64,000 bases of DNA, from contig ML978125.1 of the NCBI GenBank assembly GCA_010015805.1, forward strand, positions 1,736,001 through 1,800,000. Reading direction: 5' to 3'. The notes under the pieces are model-generated. The model saw nothing but the letters and a program-made list of their open reading frames with translations. It did no database searches and had not been told where the DNA came from. A program made the position numbers and the translations under genes. Below, piece by piece: positions 45,261 to 56,756 of the stretch (within the stretch, counting starts at the first letter, position 1; each line of letters begins with the position of its first letter). The DNA comes from Rhizodiscina lignyota. Its lineage: Eukaryota; Ascomycota; Dothideomycetes; Aulographales; Rhizodiscinaceae.

Positions 45261-45540
45261 TGTAGGATGGTCAGTAAGTTCTATCGATGCAGAAGCTCGT
45301 TGCAGCCACTGCACTGGTCACTAGTGGCGTTCAGATAGGGACGGAGCCAAACCTTCCGTTGCACCCAGCCACTTTCCGCTCCCAATCCCCTGGTAGGGCG
45401 GAAATTTGGTGCATGCATGAAAAGCAAGCTTCAAGCTCCCAGCAGAGCTCCGCGGCGCCGAACTGGTAAATTTTTTACGCTCGACGCGAAGCTCTCCTAC
45501 AACGAGTCTCCTTACTTCTTTCTCTCTACTACCTTCTACA
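45261..45540. promoter_or_regulatory. Shared divergent promoter, FAD oxidase / aspartate aminotransferase
   Basis: 280 bp lie between the two ATGs. The plus side ends in a CT-rich leader (CTTACTTCTTTCTCTC). No TATA box. The shared region invites co-regulation of two nitrogen-metabolism genes; that is inference. Confidence 0.5.
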
Positions 45541-47100
45541 ATGTCGTCAACAATCATGATTACGTCTCGCGCAATTGCACGGCAGGCCGCTGCAAAGCCG
45601 TTGCGCGCCGTTGTCGCCACGCGCGCAGCTTCAACGTGGTCTAACGTTCCTCAAGGACCTCCAGTAAGTGTTGACAAACCGCCGAGTAAATACAGGAGTA
45701 CTAATATAATTAGGATGTATGTAATCTCGAAGTTGCTGTCTCGTCTCATCTAACTAAGTACCTACTCTTCTACAGGCAATTCTTGGTAAGCCTCATTGAG
45801 CTTGAAAATATTGACTCCCGATGCTAACTAGTGCTACAGGTATCACAGAAGCTTTCAAAGCCGACAGCCATTCCGAGAAGATCAACCTGGGTACGACACG
45901 CTCAAATATCTGCATCTTCGAGGCAATTGACTCATTTTTGAAGGTGTTGGCGCCTACCGCGATGACAAGGGCAAACCTTACGTCCTCCCCTCCGTCAAGA
46001 CCGCAGAGCAGAAAGTCGTAACCTCAAACCTCGATAAGGAATATGCTGGTATTACTGGCGTGCCGTCCTTCACCAAGGCAGCCGTTCTCCTCGCCTATGG
46101 ACCCGACTCCGCACCCTTGAAAGAAGACTGCATTGCGGTCACTCAGAGCATCTCCGGTACTGGTGCGCTCCGCATTGGCGGTGCGTTCCTCGAGCGCTTC
46201 TACCCCGAGGCCAAGGCAATCTACATCCCTACACCTAGCTGGGCGAATCACCAGGCCGTCTTCAAAGATAGCGGCTTGAAGGTGGAAAAGTATCGATACT
46301 ACAACAAGGAGACGATTGGTCTCGACTTTGATGGCATGGTTGCGGACATCAAGGCAATGCCCAAGAAGAGCATTATTCTACTGCATGCCTGCGCCCATAA
46401 CCCAACTGGCGTCGACCCCACGGAGGAGCAGTGGCGAGCAATCAGCGACGCCGTAAAAGAGGGAGAGCACTTCCCCTTCTTCGACATGGCGTACCAAGGC
46501 TTTGCCAGCGGTGACACCAACAAGGATGCGTATGCGCTGCGCTATTTCATCTCTCAAGGCCATACTCCGTGTCTGTCTCAGAGTTTTGCCAAGAACATGG
46601 GTCTGTATGGCGAGCGTGTCGGAGCCTTCTCTATGGTCTGCGCTTCGGCTGAGGAGAAGAAGCGTGTCGACAGCCAGATCAAGATTCTTGTCCGACCTCT
46701 CTACTCGAATCCCCCAGTCCACGGTGCTCGCATTGCGTCTGAGATCCTAAACGACGCGACTCTTAACAAGCAATGGCTTGGTGAAGTGAAGGACATGGCC
46801 GAACGCATCATCAAGATGCGCGCATTGCTGAAGGATAACCTCGAGAAGCTGGGTAGCAAGCACGACTGGAGCCATATCACGTCTCAAATCGGCATGTTCG
46901 CCTACACCGGTCTCACGCCAGAGCAGATGGACACTCTGGCCAAAGAGGTAAGCTGAGTCTGCTTTCTTTATGAGTGAGAACGCTGACGTCTCGTACAGCA
47001 CTCCGTGTATGCCACGAAAGACGGCAGGATATCTGTGGCGGGCATTACGACAGACAATGTCAAGCGCCTAGCAGAGTCTATCTACAAGGTCACCGGTTAA
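45541..47100 (+). CDS. AAT1: Mitochondrial aspartate aminotransferase
   Basis: Seven exons: 45541-45663, 45714-45716, 45776-45785, 45840-45890, 45944-46947 and 46999-47100, counting the 3-nt exon (six coding segments in all), give 430 aa with all phases in register. The N terminus ([20 protein letters not shown], then RAASTWSNV) is a mitochondrial presequence. The family blocks [37 protein letters not shown], the PLP lysine in [19 protein letters not shown], and [12 protein letters not shown] are all present. It interconverts aspartate and oxaloacetate with glutamate in the malate-aspartate shuttle. The aspartate in GPP-D-AIL, which the family conserves, is supplied only by the 3-nt exon GAT. 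Two of the six segments are 3 and 10 nt long. Confidence 0.93.
45714..45716 (+). other. AAT1: 3-nt microexon (GAT, one aspartate) in AAT1
   Basis: Intron 45664-45713 (GTAAGT donor, CTAAT branch, TTAG acceptor) and intron 45717-45775 (GTATGT donor, CTAAC branch, CTACAG acceptor) meet around just GAT. Skipping it keeps the frame but deletes an aspartate that aspartate aminotransferases conserve. Confidence 0.7.
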
Positions 47101-49754
47101 ATTTGACATGGCAAATACCCTCTAGCGTTGCAGCCTGAAGTCACAAGCCCGATCGTCATCCTATTCAGCTCTGTAGCACCTGTTGTTGATACCTTGCATC
47201 ATCTATAGACCTTCCCGTTAAGTTAGACCAAAATGCCTGATTGTGCCCAATTGTTGAGTAAGATGGCAAGCTAATACAGTCGATCACTGGCTCTTTTGAC
47301 CCGCGCCGTTGTCATGGAGACATCTTCGTGAATCCTTCGACGTCACTCGCTGTTGAGATGCTGGTGTCCGATCCGCTCCGACACTGACTGATCGTCGGTA
47401 TACCGCTGGAAGCTTGATTCCTCACGACCTCTGAGGCCGGAATAATTTGTAGACGTAAAGGAGGGGCATAGGATGATCGTTACTGTTCGAAGCCTGGTGG
47501 CCGCGCTTTCTGGACCCTGAATTTGCCCACGCCCTGCCGTGTTCTTCCAGAATGGTTCGAAAACCTGTGAAGAAGCAACTGGAGTCCGCCGACTGAAGAT
47601 CAGGTGGCCGTAGTTGAGGTCATGATCGAGCGGCTTGATCGCGTGCTCGCAAAGGGCAAGCAGTGACAGCGCGAAAACTTAGTTGAGGTCCATAATGAGG
47701 AGCTGTGGAACCATCGTGGGCCTTTTCCTCCATGGTGGGCTCAATATATCATAGTTTCCGTCGCCTGACGTCGGGTGAACCGGGACAACCATTCTTCCTC
47801 TACACCACCACGGCAAAATATAGCAGGAGGAAGACAGATGAGGCTCTTCGCAGGCTTCCTTCGGGGTCAAGATGCAGGAAGCTTTGACGCTTCCCACCGC
47901 CGATCACTGCACGGCGCATCACCGCTTCCCCTGTCCTGCGTAAAGTTGCATAGCGCGCCATCAGGACAACCCTCCCAACCACGGCGTCTGCATAAGCGAG
48001 GCCATGCCTCTTCCGAACCTGTCAGCTCTTCTCGATCGCGGCCTCCTCGCCGGGAGACATTCGGAATGCTCTCGAGATCGAATGCGAAGCAGCGGAATCG
48101 GGCAGTGTCGCCGTGCAGCGTGGGTTTTCTGGCAAGCGGCTTCTGTACCAAGCAATTGCCCTGCATTTCAGCGGTAGTGTAGCACTTGACCTTCAGCTTA
48201 GTAGCAGCTTGATCTCTCCTGCTGGAGCGCGGCAACTCTGTTCCGAGAAATTGGCTTGGGCAGGTACTTGCAGCGCGCTTGCGGTGCCGATGGTTGTGCT
48301 TGTGGAAAGGGTCCGTTGCCGTCATTGCTCAATAGTACATATACATACAGCCAGGCCTGGTAGTGCATCGCACCGGAACTGACTCCGGGAGGGGCAAGGG
48401 GCACGCTACTCTGAAAGAGTTGTGCGCCTACACAGAGGCCTCTGAGAAGGGAAATGGGGAGCGTACTAGCCTGCCGAAGACGGAGAGGCACACTACACAC
48501 GGTTTGTCCAGCGTCGACCTCTTCGTCTTTGCGCGGGCGATGATGCAGTAGTCTTTAGCTAGAGCCTGCACCACGTTTTCCTCGAGCGCCGATCTTGCGC
48601 AAGAAAGGGATGACGTCGGCTGACGTATCGTTCCCGGGGCTCCGTGCTGTGGTGCTCGTTGGACCCAAGGCCTCACGTCGCGACGCCTCCTTCGCTTGTA
48701 TATCCATAGAGAATGGCGCGGGACGGGCTTCTGGCTGGGCATAGGCGTATATGGGAGCAGTCTCACGAGAGCAGATGCCTGTTGGCTGCAGAAATGCCCG
48801 GAGGCCGCTGTATCTGTGCCCTGAATTAGCCCAATGTCCCCCGTTCTCCCTAGCTATACAGCCCACAGTGGGACCGTAGTACACACCCCCATTGATTGTC
48901 GTTTCCCGTTCCCTCCTCTCGGGAGAGCTCTGGGAGAGTCAGTTCCCGCCAGGAAGGATTGACATGAGCCTCTGGTTGACCGCAGATGCTGTATTGCCAT
49001 GGCGCGTAGATCAATGTGAGGCACACCGGCGTCTAGAAGACTCTTTTCGCCTCCAAGAGAGGGCGAGCAGCAATTTGGATTTTAGGCAGCGTAGAGCGGA
49101 GCCAGGGGTGCAGGTTGTAGAGGTTTAATAATTCAGAAAAATAACAAGGACGTTGCCCCCGCTCTTGCACATTTTCTGCGTCTGAATGCAAGAAAACCTG
49201 CCCACCACCGATACTTGCCGCGTTCAACCACCTCACGCATCTTACCACCTGCTTCGAAGGCATCGAACTCCGGCCTCCTTCAAACCACTGTTCTCCTACA
49301 ACCACACGCCATACTAGTGGTGCTTAATCTCCCCTCTGAACGACCCCCGCCGCCTCATACCCACGCCATCCTTGCCACCCCGAGTGCCGTCATCGAGTCA
49401 ATCGTCTCGAGTCTCTGAGCTTTCGGATCGGCCCTTCTCAAGCTCCCCTGACTTCCAATATACCTTGCTCAATTTTCTTTGTGTGATACCGCGCCTCATT
49501 TCCCTTGCTGTCGTTTCGAGCTCGTCTTGCCTCCTCAGCAGCTCCATTTCAACTCTCCTGTGCGTCCTCGATCACATCAGAACCCAGTCGGCCGGCCGGC
49601 TACTTGGCTCCGAGGAAGAGTGTTTGGTACAGAAGTTTGTGACGAGCCCTACGTCACACAGCCGAAATTTAAACACGGTGTCACGGCCTTTTCCGAACAT
49701 TGAACGTCGGAAGCCACAGAGGGTTTTCGAATAGTAAATTTGGGCGTAATAGAT
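47101..49754. other. 2.65-kb region without a supported gene
   Basis: Contains overlapping frames on both strands (e.g. 47867-48325 minus, 48555-48884 minus), none with a domain, intron structure or codon pattern I trust. About 49,200-49,700 is pyrimidine-rich and contains many short upstream open frames, so it may be the long promoter and 5' leader of YPD1. Confidence 0.4.
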
Positions 49755-50459
49755 ATGGCGGACGCAAAGGTACTTGGGCAAAACCCCGCGGACCACTAGT
49801 CCACTCTCAACCCCCACCAACGGTATCTCAATTGCGATACCATCTTCGCGATGCTAATACGATCGGCTCTCTAGAGCGAAGGCAGCACCGGCCTCCCTGA
49901 TCCTTCGGGTGAGATTGTTGACCAGGCGACTTTCTCTCAGATCCTAGAGATGGACGAGGATGAAGATGAGCGCGAGTTCAGCAAGAGCATTGTTTACGAC
50001 TTCTTCGAGCAAGCCAGAAGTACTTTCGATAAGATGGACAAAGCTTTGTACGCCCTTACTGTCCCCCCTCTACCCCGTCGCGTCGTTACGAACATCTTCT
50101 ACTACGTCGCAGTTTCTGGTTGCCTCCCAAACTTAGATCCTTTGAGCCTACACCATTGACATTGATGGTTTACTGACCCATTATCTGTTCTCGTCTACAG
50201 GAAGGAGAAGGACTTGGCCCAGCTGTCGCAACTAGGCCACTTCCTCAAAGGCTCTTCTGCCACGCTCGGCCTGACTAAAGTCAAAGACTCGTGCGAGAAG
50301 ATCCAGCACTTTGGCGCACGAAAGGACGAGACAGGAACGCAAGACGAACCAGATGACTCGAAGTCGCTTAACAAGAGTGGCCACTCTGTCGGCCAGGCAA
50401 GACACGAATTCGAAGAAGCGGAGAACCTGCTGAAGAAGTTTTATCACGACAATGAGTAA
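49755..50459 (+). CDS. YPD1: Histidine phosphotransfer (HPt) protein of the HOG/two-component relay
   Basis: Exons 49755-49769, 49875-50047 and 50201-50459 give 148 aa in phase. EMDEDEDEREFSKSIVYDFF and ARSTFDKMDKAL form the first HPt helices. LGHFLKGSSATLGL contains the phospho-accepting His (H76), and the tail (ARHEFEEAENLLKKFY) closes the four-helix bundle. It shuttles phosphate from hybrid histidine kinases to the SSK1 and SKN7 response regulators, controlling osmotic and oxidative stress signalling in cytosol and nucleus. The second intron (153 bp) is long for this window. The 15-nt first exon (MADAK) is the best splice choice but not certain. The acidic loop near 100-120 is typical of filamentous ascomycetes. 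Confidence 0.9.
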
Positions 50460-50872
50460 TCATACGACTATGGAAGAGAACTTGAGAGCCATGGCGTATC
50501 AAGTGGGGTTACAGGAGACTACATTCATCATGGAGAACCTGATGGCTTCGGGCGTCTGGCTTTTTCGTTTGGGTCCCTGCATCTGGCGCGCTGCACCTTC
50601 CTTTGCGCATTTGTTGGGTTTTTGCCATGAGGATGAAGAGTGCATTTCGAGTAGATTTTGCTTTTCGACTATCCACTACCCCGAAGCGGAGCCGTTACCC
50701 TTTTACCATTACCGATGTTGTCGCGCTCTGTCTACAGTCTCATAATCGCGTTTCACGATGAGCTGATAGACCGCCAACGCCGAACTCCGGGCCACCATGG
50801 CCACTAGCTATGCGCATGTGTCGCTCTTGACACCAACAACTGTCCTGTCCTTCCTGTTACTCGAGTCTAATT
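50460..50872. other. Convergent 3' spacer
   Basis: 413 bp between the YPD1 stop (+) and the AAA-protein stop (-). No supported frame; likely both 3' UTRs. Confidence 0.5.
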
Positions 50873-53050
50873 TTATCTACTTCCACCGATTTCATGAAAT
50901 ATGCTATTGGTTTCTCTTGTCTCGCTCTTCCTTCCTCCATCTTGGTGCGCAGATGCTATTTGCCTCTCGTCCTTGGAACCTCCATTCGAGGTTTTGCCGG
51001 GTTCAGGATTTGTGCCATTTGCCTGACCTGGGTTGTCTAGCTTCTTTCGCTTGATGCCTTCCGACTCCATTTTCTCCTCTTCTCGAGCATGCTCAGATTC
51101 TGGCTCTATGTTGCTCTTCAGTAGCATGCGCTGCAGATTTTCAATGTCTTTCGGGTTGTACGAAAGCTTGGCTAACTCTTTTATCAACTCCTCAGTATCC
51201 AGCACATCATTTCCATGAGCTGAATCGCCAGAGTCACTCTCTAAGCCGTCGTCGATGCTGTCTAGCTTGATCTTCCCAGGTAGAGAGTTACTGAGCTTAC
51301 CCTTAGTCTTAGGCGTGCTCTTCTTCTCCCTCTTTGCTCCGGCTTCCGCTTTTGCACGCTCCTTCGCTTCCTGTTTCACTCGCGCCCTCTCTTTTTCCTT
51401 CTGCTGATTTGCCAATTCCGCTATTACCCAGTCAGAAATGTTGATGACGGCATTCGTTGCTGACATTCGGTTCGCGAGAAGAAACCCTTGAAGCTCAGCT
51501 GGAGTGAACTTGCCCTCGGGAATTGACTCTGCAAATTGTTTCGCCAGATCCATGAGGGTCTCCATGTCATCCTTGCCCAGCTTTTTTTCGGTCGAGGTGA
51601 TTCGGCCGTTTGCGGACACGGTGATGGTACGGCCGTCCTCGCCATGCAGTTGGTCTGTGAACATGCGGATGAAGATCTGCTCTGCGCTCGCTCTGTTGAT
51701 TGGACCAAAATAAACCTTCTTGTCGATTCGGCCTGGTCGAACAAGCGCCTTGTCGAGCGCGTCGGGGTTGTTACTCGTCATGATCAGCAGTCTGCCTTCC
51801 TGCGAAGAGGTCCCGTCTATCGCGTTGAGGAGCCCGCTGAGTGAAACCTGTCTATGTATCGGACGAATACTTCCTTCTACAGGCTCTGCCTCGCGGTTGA
51901 TGCCTGCTGTATCGATGTCTTCCAGCAGAACGACGCACCGTGGGGGAAGCGAGGCAAACATGCGAGTCAAGTCGTCTTCTTCGATGGATCCATTTGCGAG
52001 ACTTAGCATGTAGAGGTCGAGCTTGCAGTGGCCGGCTAGTGCGAGGCTGAAGCTGGTTTTGCCTGTTCCTGGAGGGCCATGGAAAAGGTAGCCGCGTCGG
52101 AAAGGGATGCCACGACTAGCGTAAAACTCGCGCGCTGATGGGTCCATGTAGGCGTCAACATCTCTGATGATGTCTCGCTTTATGTCTTCGTCCATATTGA
52201 TGGTGTCGAGCGCTCGTGCCGGTCGCGCGATTGCCTGTCCCCATGTGTCGGGATAGCGATACTTGTCGCCCTTGATGTGAATCGTCGTCATCTCGCGCTT
52301 AGCCTCCGCCGCATACTCCTTGCAGTACTGCACAAAGGCCTTGAGTGGCTCCAGATGCCGTCCAAAGCACATGATCACAAGCGGTTCGCCGCCCCTCGCG
52401 TACTCGGTGTACAAGCTGCGCGTATTACGACTGAACACCGTGAAGTGACCGCGCTGGAACATGAACGGACGTCCACGGAACCAGAACCAATGCGTGCCCA
52501 AGGCCGGGAAGTACTTTACAGGCGGTGTGCGCTCGTCATAATCTTCCTTCGTCAGGCGCTTCCCGCGATCATGGCGGTAGTAAGCGTAAGGGTCCGCAAT
52601 GCGGTCGTCACCAGTGCGGGCAGACTGAGCGGCGACAAAGCGGCTGCCGCGCGACACGACATGCGCGGACATGTACGAGAGGATCTCATCGTTCAATCGC
52701 TCGTTGGCTGCAATAGAGACGGTCGACACGCAATATTGCAGGATTAGGGACTCGTAGATGATTTCCCTGCAATCCGTAAGTTCAATTCACTGTGGGTCTC
52801 ACTATGTATGTGGCATTGGTCAGATGGGAGTCGTCGCTTACCAAACATAACGTCCCCCACGCTCTATGAAGACGAGCAGCAGACACCATGTTACAATGTA
52901 GGTGATGTCAATGCCGGTCCATGACCATATGAGTGAGCGAGCGGTGCCAAAGCCTGGGACTAAGCTCTCGAGAATGTACGTCGGAGCTGCGCTGCTGCTG
53001 TTCCCGGTATCGAGGAGAGACGACGCTAGCCCCCCAAGATGCCGTAGCAT
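50873..53050 (-). CDS. BCS1-family mitochondrial-type AAA ATPase
   Basis: Exons (minus) 53050-52842 and 52766-50873 (75-bp intron) give 700 aa. One N-terminal membrane segment (about 48-64, ITYIVTWCLLLVFI) is followed by a BCS1_N region (residues ~90-270, TPPVKYFPALGTHWFWFRGR). The AAA domain has Walker A GPPGTGKTS (about 300-308), Walker B CVVLLEDIDTAG (about 347-357), LSGLLNAIDGTSSQEGRLLI and the arginine-finger region NNPDALDKALVRPGRIDKK. BCS1 proper moves the Rieske iron-sulfur protein across the inner mitochondrial membrane. This one has a ~200-residue Lys/Glu-rich C-terminal extension absent from yeast BCS1, so it is more likely one of the fungal BCS1-like paralogues of unknown client. 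Confidence 0.9.
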
Positions 53051-53803
53051 TATGATGGCGATTGAATGGAATTCCGTCCGAACCAGAGTATTTTTTTGAA
53101 TAAGAAAGTGAGATTATTGGAGAATGGAAGAAAAATGACAGGTTCATGGAGCGCGGTTGTTGGTTATACCTCTCGGAAGCGACTGTATTAAATGCAGATA
53201 TTTCAAGTGACTCTGAAACGAGTGAAGAGACGTCAAACACTAAGATGAGGCTCTCTCCTTCAGCTACTTTCCCAGGGTTGGGGCACGTCCGTATTATATA
53301 TGGCAGGAGAGATGCTCTGGCCGTGAGGCCTACCGCCTCACCGACAGCCAGGCGGATGCACATGCATGCGCTAAGCCTGCAGCCCAGCGGAGCATTCACA
53401 GATCTACTCGCCGATCTTCGAGAGCGACTACAAGAGAACAAAGAAATCGTGGTCAAAGTATGACATCCTCTTGGATGACTGAGCAGGGTGCCATTCACCG
53501 GAGCGCAGACTTTACGTCCAATGAGCGAGGGCGCGGGGATCAGCCGTAGCACAGGACTGTGGGCTGAGCGTGCCTAGACGCACATAGGAGGAAAAGAAAA
53601 TCTGGAACAGCCTGTTCATGTAGACTTGGCTGGTTGCACGACATTCAAGAGACAGCAGTGCAGAACTTTTGCGATATGAAGATTTCCAATTTCGCTATGA
53701 AGAGTGTTGCTCAATAGTACAGTAATTGTTATCATTATAATCAAGTAAACCCCTATCTTACAAGAGCTAGAAAACTCACCGCCAGCTGGTGTGTAGCTCA
53801 ATC
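53051..53803. other. Intergenic region between BCS1-like and catalase
   Basis: 753 bp upstream of the AAA gene and 3' of catalase. The 214-aa minus frame (52908-53552) is mostly shadow of the AAA first exon read in another frame. Nothing else supported. Confidence 0.45.
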
Positions 53804-55508
53804 TTACTTTGTTCTCGCCGTCAGTCTTGCAACGATTTCATCAGTCTTGTTCTTGCTTGCATCCTGAACAATATGTTCCGTCGCCACCTCGAGCTTGCTC
53901 CCAAGCTGCTTATCAACCCTGCCAAACATCTCATAGGCTCTCTGTCTCACGCGCGGGTCTGCACCGAAGAGATGCGACGACACATTCGTGATGAAGTTGG
54001 CTTGTTGACCTTCCTGGCGGCCAAGAACATGCCACAGGCCTGTTGCTTGGACGAAGTCTTCGTCTGTCACTTCGTTAAAGTTCTGCGGGTTGAGTGCCCG
54101 TCCCACCCATTCCTCGTGTTGCTGATTGACATCCACTGGCTTGTACGTGATCGGCTTGAGAGGCGATGGATAGTTCGGGTCCGCACCGTAGTTACCGTTG
54201 ATAGCATATTGACCGTCACGCTGCCACGGTGCGTAAGCATGAAGTGGTTGATTGACGGGAATCTGTTGGTAGTTGACGCCTAGTCTGTGGCGTTGGCTGT
54301 CGGTATAGGAGAAGAGTCGCGCCTGCAACATTGGATCTGCGGTGGGTTCAATACCAGGTACAAGATGCGCCGGAGCGACTGCCATCTGTTCGATCTCTGC
54401 GAAATAGTTCTGGCACTATGCAACTGTTAGTTAGATAAATTATAGGCTAACAAGGAAGGCCTACGTTGCGGTTGAGCGTCATCTTTCCGACCGGTCTCAA
54501 CGGAACCTCACTGTGTGGCCACACCTTTGTGACATCAAAGATGTTCCAGCGGAATTTCTCGGCATCTTTAGGATCAAGGACCTGCACATAGAAGGTCCAT
54601 GAAGGGTACTCGCCACGGGCTATTGCCTCAAACAGGTCTTGAGTGTTCCAGTCAGGATTCGCCGAGGCTAAGTGAGTTGCCTCTTCCAAGTTGAGAGTTC
54701 TGTTCCCTTGGTCCTAGATATTGTCAGTGCCATGTGTCCAATGATCCCAACCTCGTTGCATCAAATGTACTCACGCTGATGAAGTGCATCTTGACATATT
54801 TGAAGCTGCCATCAGCAGCAATGAACTTGAAGGTATGGCCGGAGTATGTGTTCATATGTCTGTACGACAATGGGGTGCCTCGGTCGCTGAAGAGTTGCAT
54901 GACTTGATGGATGGACTCTTGGTTGCTTGTCAAGAAGTCCCAAAACATGGTGGCGTCTTTGGTATTCTGGAGAATGCCATGATTAGCACGCTGGGAAAGA
55001 TGAGCCCATAGAATGTATGACGTACTGTTTGCGGATTTCGTTTTTGGGTATGGATAAAGGTTGGAAACTTGACACCATCTCGGATGAAGAAGACTGGTGT
55101 ATCATTTCCAACCATATCCCAGTTTCCCTCTTCTGTGTAGAATTTGATGGCAAATCCTCTCGGGTCACGAGCAGAATCTGCAGAGCCTTTCTCTCCACCG
55201 ACAGTGGAGAGGCGCACAGCGACCTTGGTCTTCTTGCCAACCTCTGAGAACAGGTCTGCAGAGCATATATCCGTAATGTCATGGGTTACCTCGAACTCGC
55301 CGTATGCCCCGGCACCTTTCGCATGCACGACTCGCTCGGGAATCCTCTCGCGGTCAAAGTGGGCGAGCAGATCGATGAGATGAAAGTCTTGCAGGAGAAT
55401 TGGACCATTGTTACCAAGGCGCTGAGAGGCAGTTGCGTAGCTTATCGGTCTTCCTGACGAAGTGGTGTATACTCGCTGTTGAATCGGGTTCGCAGCTTGA
55501 GCAGCCAT
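53804..55508 (-). CDS. Small-subunit (clade 3) catalase
   Basis: Exons (minus) 55508-55026, 54966-54775, 54713-54465 and 54415-53804 give 511 aa. Catalytic His lies in [14 protein letters not shown] (H62), the distal Asn in [14 protein letters not shown] (N135), and the proximal haem tyrosine in [14 protein letters not shown] (Y345). The length and the lack of a C-terminal flavodoxin-like domain place it with small-subunit NADPH-binding catalases. It breaks down hydrogen peroxide. The C terminus (LTARTK) is not a recognised PTS1, so it is probably cytosolic unless an internal signal is used. At the third splice junction the usual NRNP reads NRNC. Stress signalling (YPD1) lies only a few kb away, though nothing shows joint control. 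Confidence 0.94.
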
Positions 55509-56756
55509 TTTGGTAGAGTATGAGACAATACAAGACTAAAGAATTAAACTTTGCGGTACTTTGGAACAACTTTATTGTCTTTGATCAGCTTAAGAAACAA
55601 GCAAATCAGCCCAGGCAATCGTGTAAACTTATATAGTCATCCCATCCCACAAAGATCACAGATGAAAACGCCATATTCGAGAACAGATAACTCAGTCCGC
55701 TTGATAATGCTCAATAAGGCTCGACTTCGTAATCACGCATGCAATAAAGTGCCTTACTACTCTGTGCAGCGCTCCATGGCATGCTAAGCGGGCGGACTTG
55801 AGCGGTCAAATGAACGCCGAGGCAAGTTTCCCGAGGCGCTTCATCTATTACTCAAACAAGACCTGCAGACAAGAAGATATTGATCTGGCGAATATGTTCA
55901 CTGATTAAGCGGAAGGTCTGGATGCATTTCGATGGACAACAGGGCGCGAAGGCGACATGAATGATGAGAGATGACAGGAAAAGGGGAAGCTTGGAAGCCG
56001 CTGTCGGCGCGGCAATCAAAACTGCGGCAAGTCACGTGCAAATCTTTGTCAGCCTCAGAATAGCTGCACCTGAGCTCGACGAAGATGGAGAGGTATGCAG
56101 CGAGACCGCGTTTGCTCTTCAACACAAGTGAGAACGTCCCTGAAAGCTTGGTACGGTATACTTCAGAGAGTATTTCTTGCAGGCACCCGATTTTAATGAA
56201 CATAATCTCTATCGCTAGAGGGTAATACGCATCACAGACAATCCAGTGAGTCGCAGTTCTAGCGCGACTATTTCGTCACCCTCGATTCTGGCTTCCTGTG
56301 TCCGCGGAGAAGGCATGCGACGACGCTGTCAATGCTAACAGGAGGCTGAAGGACCTCAGGTTAGCTCTAGAATCAAACAAGCAATAGATATTCCTCGAGT
56401 CTAGACATCAAGTGCTTTCTCATACATGGCTCCACCACCGAAACCGACTTTCCGAAACATCGCAGAGCTTTCATGTTCCTTTCCTATCTCCTTTCCACGC
56501 TACCTACACAAATTAGGCACAGTGCTCGCTAATCTCGCTTGTGGTGTTGACTATGCCTCAGGAACCATCCGTGTCGGACTAATTGTCCCATTTAGACATG
56601 CTTATCAAAATAGTCCACGCCGGACATTTTCTTCCTGAAATGTGGGATCGGGTCTAGAAAGATATGGTTTGGCATATGTTTTCTTTAATTTAATCAGCCT
56701 CAGCAGCGACATGTTGAAATTCCAGGAAGCATTTAGCAATTCAATCTGCCGTAAAT
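55509..56756. other. 1.25-kb divergent intergenic region
   Basis: Upstream of catalase (-) and of the MCT-like transporter (+). No frame, repeat or clear TATA that I can support. Confidence 0.45.

Noticed and set aside
47867-48325. 152-aa minus-strand frame in the 2.65-kb gap
   Set aside because: Arg-rich, overlapped on the other strand by similar frames; no conserved motif.
52277-52747. 156-aa plus-strand frame
   Set aside because: Exact antisense shadow of the BCS1-like gene, which has clear AAA motifs.
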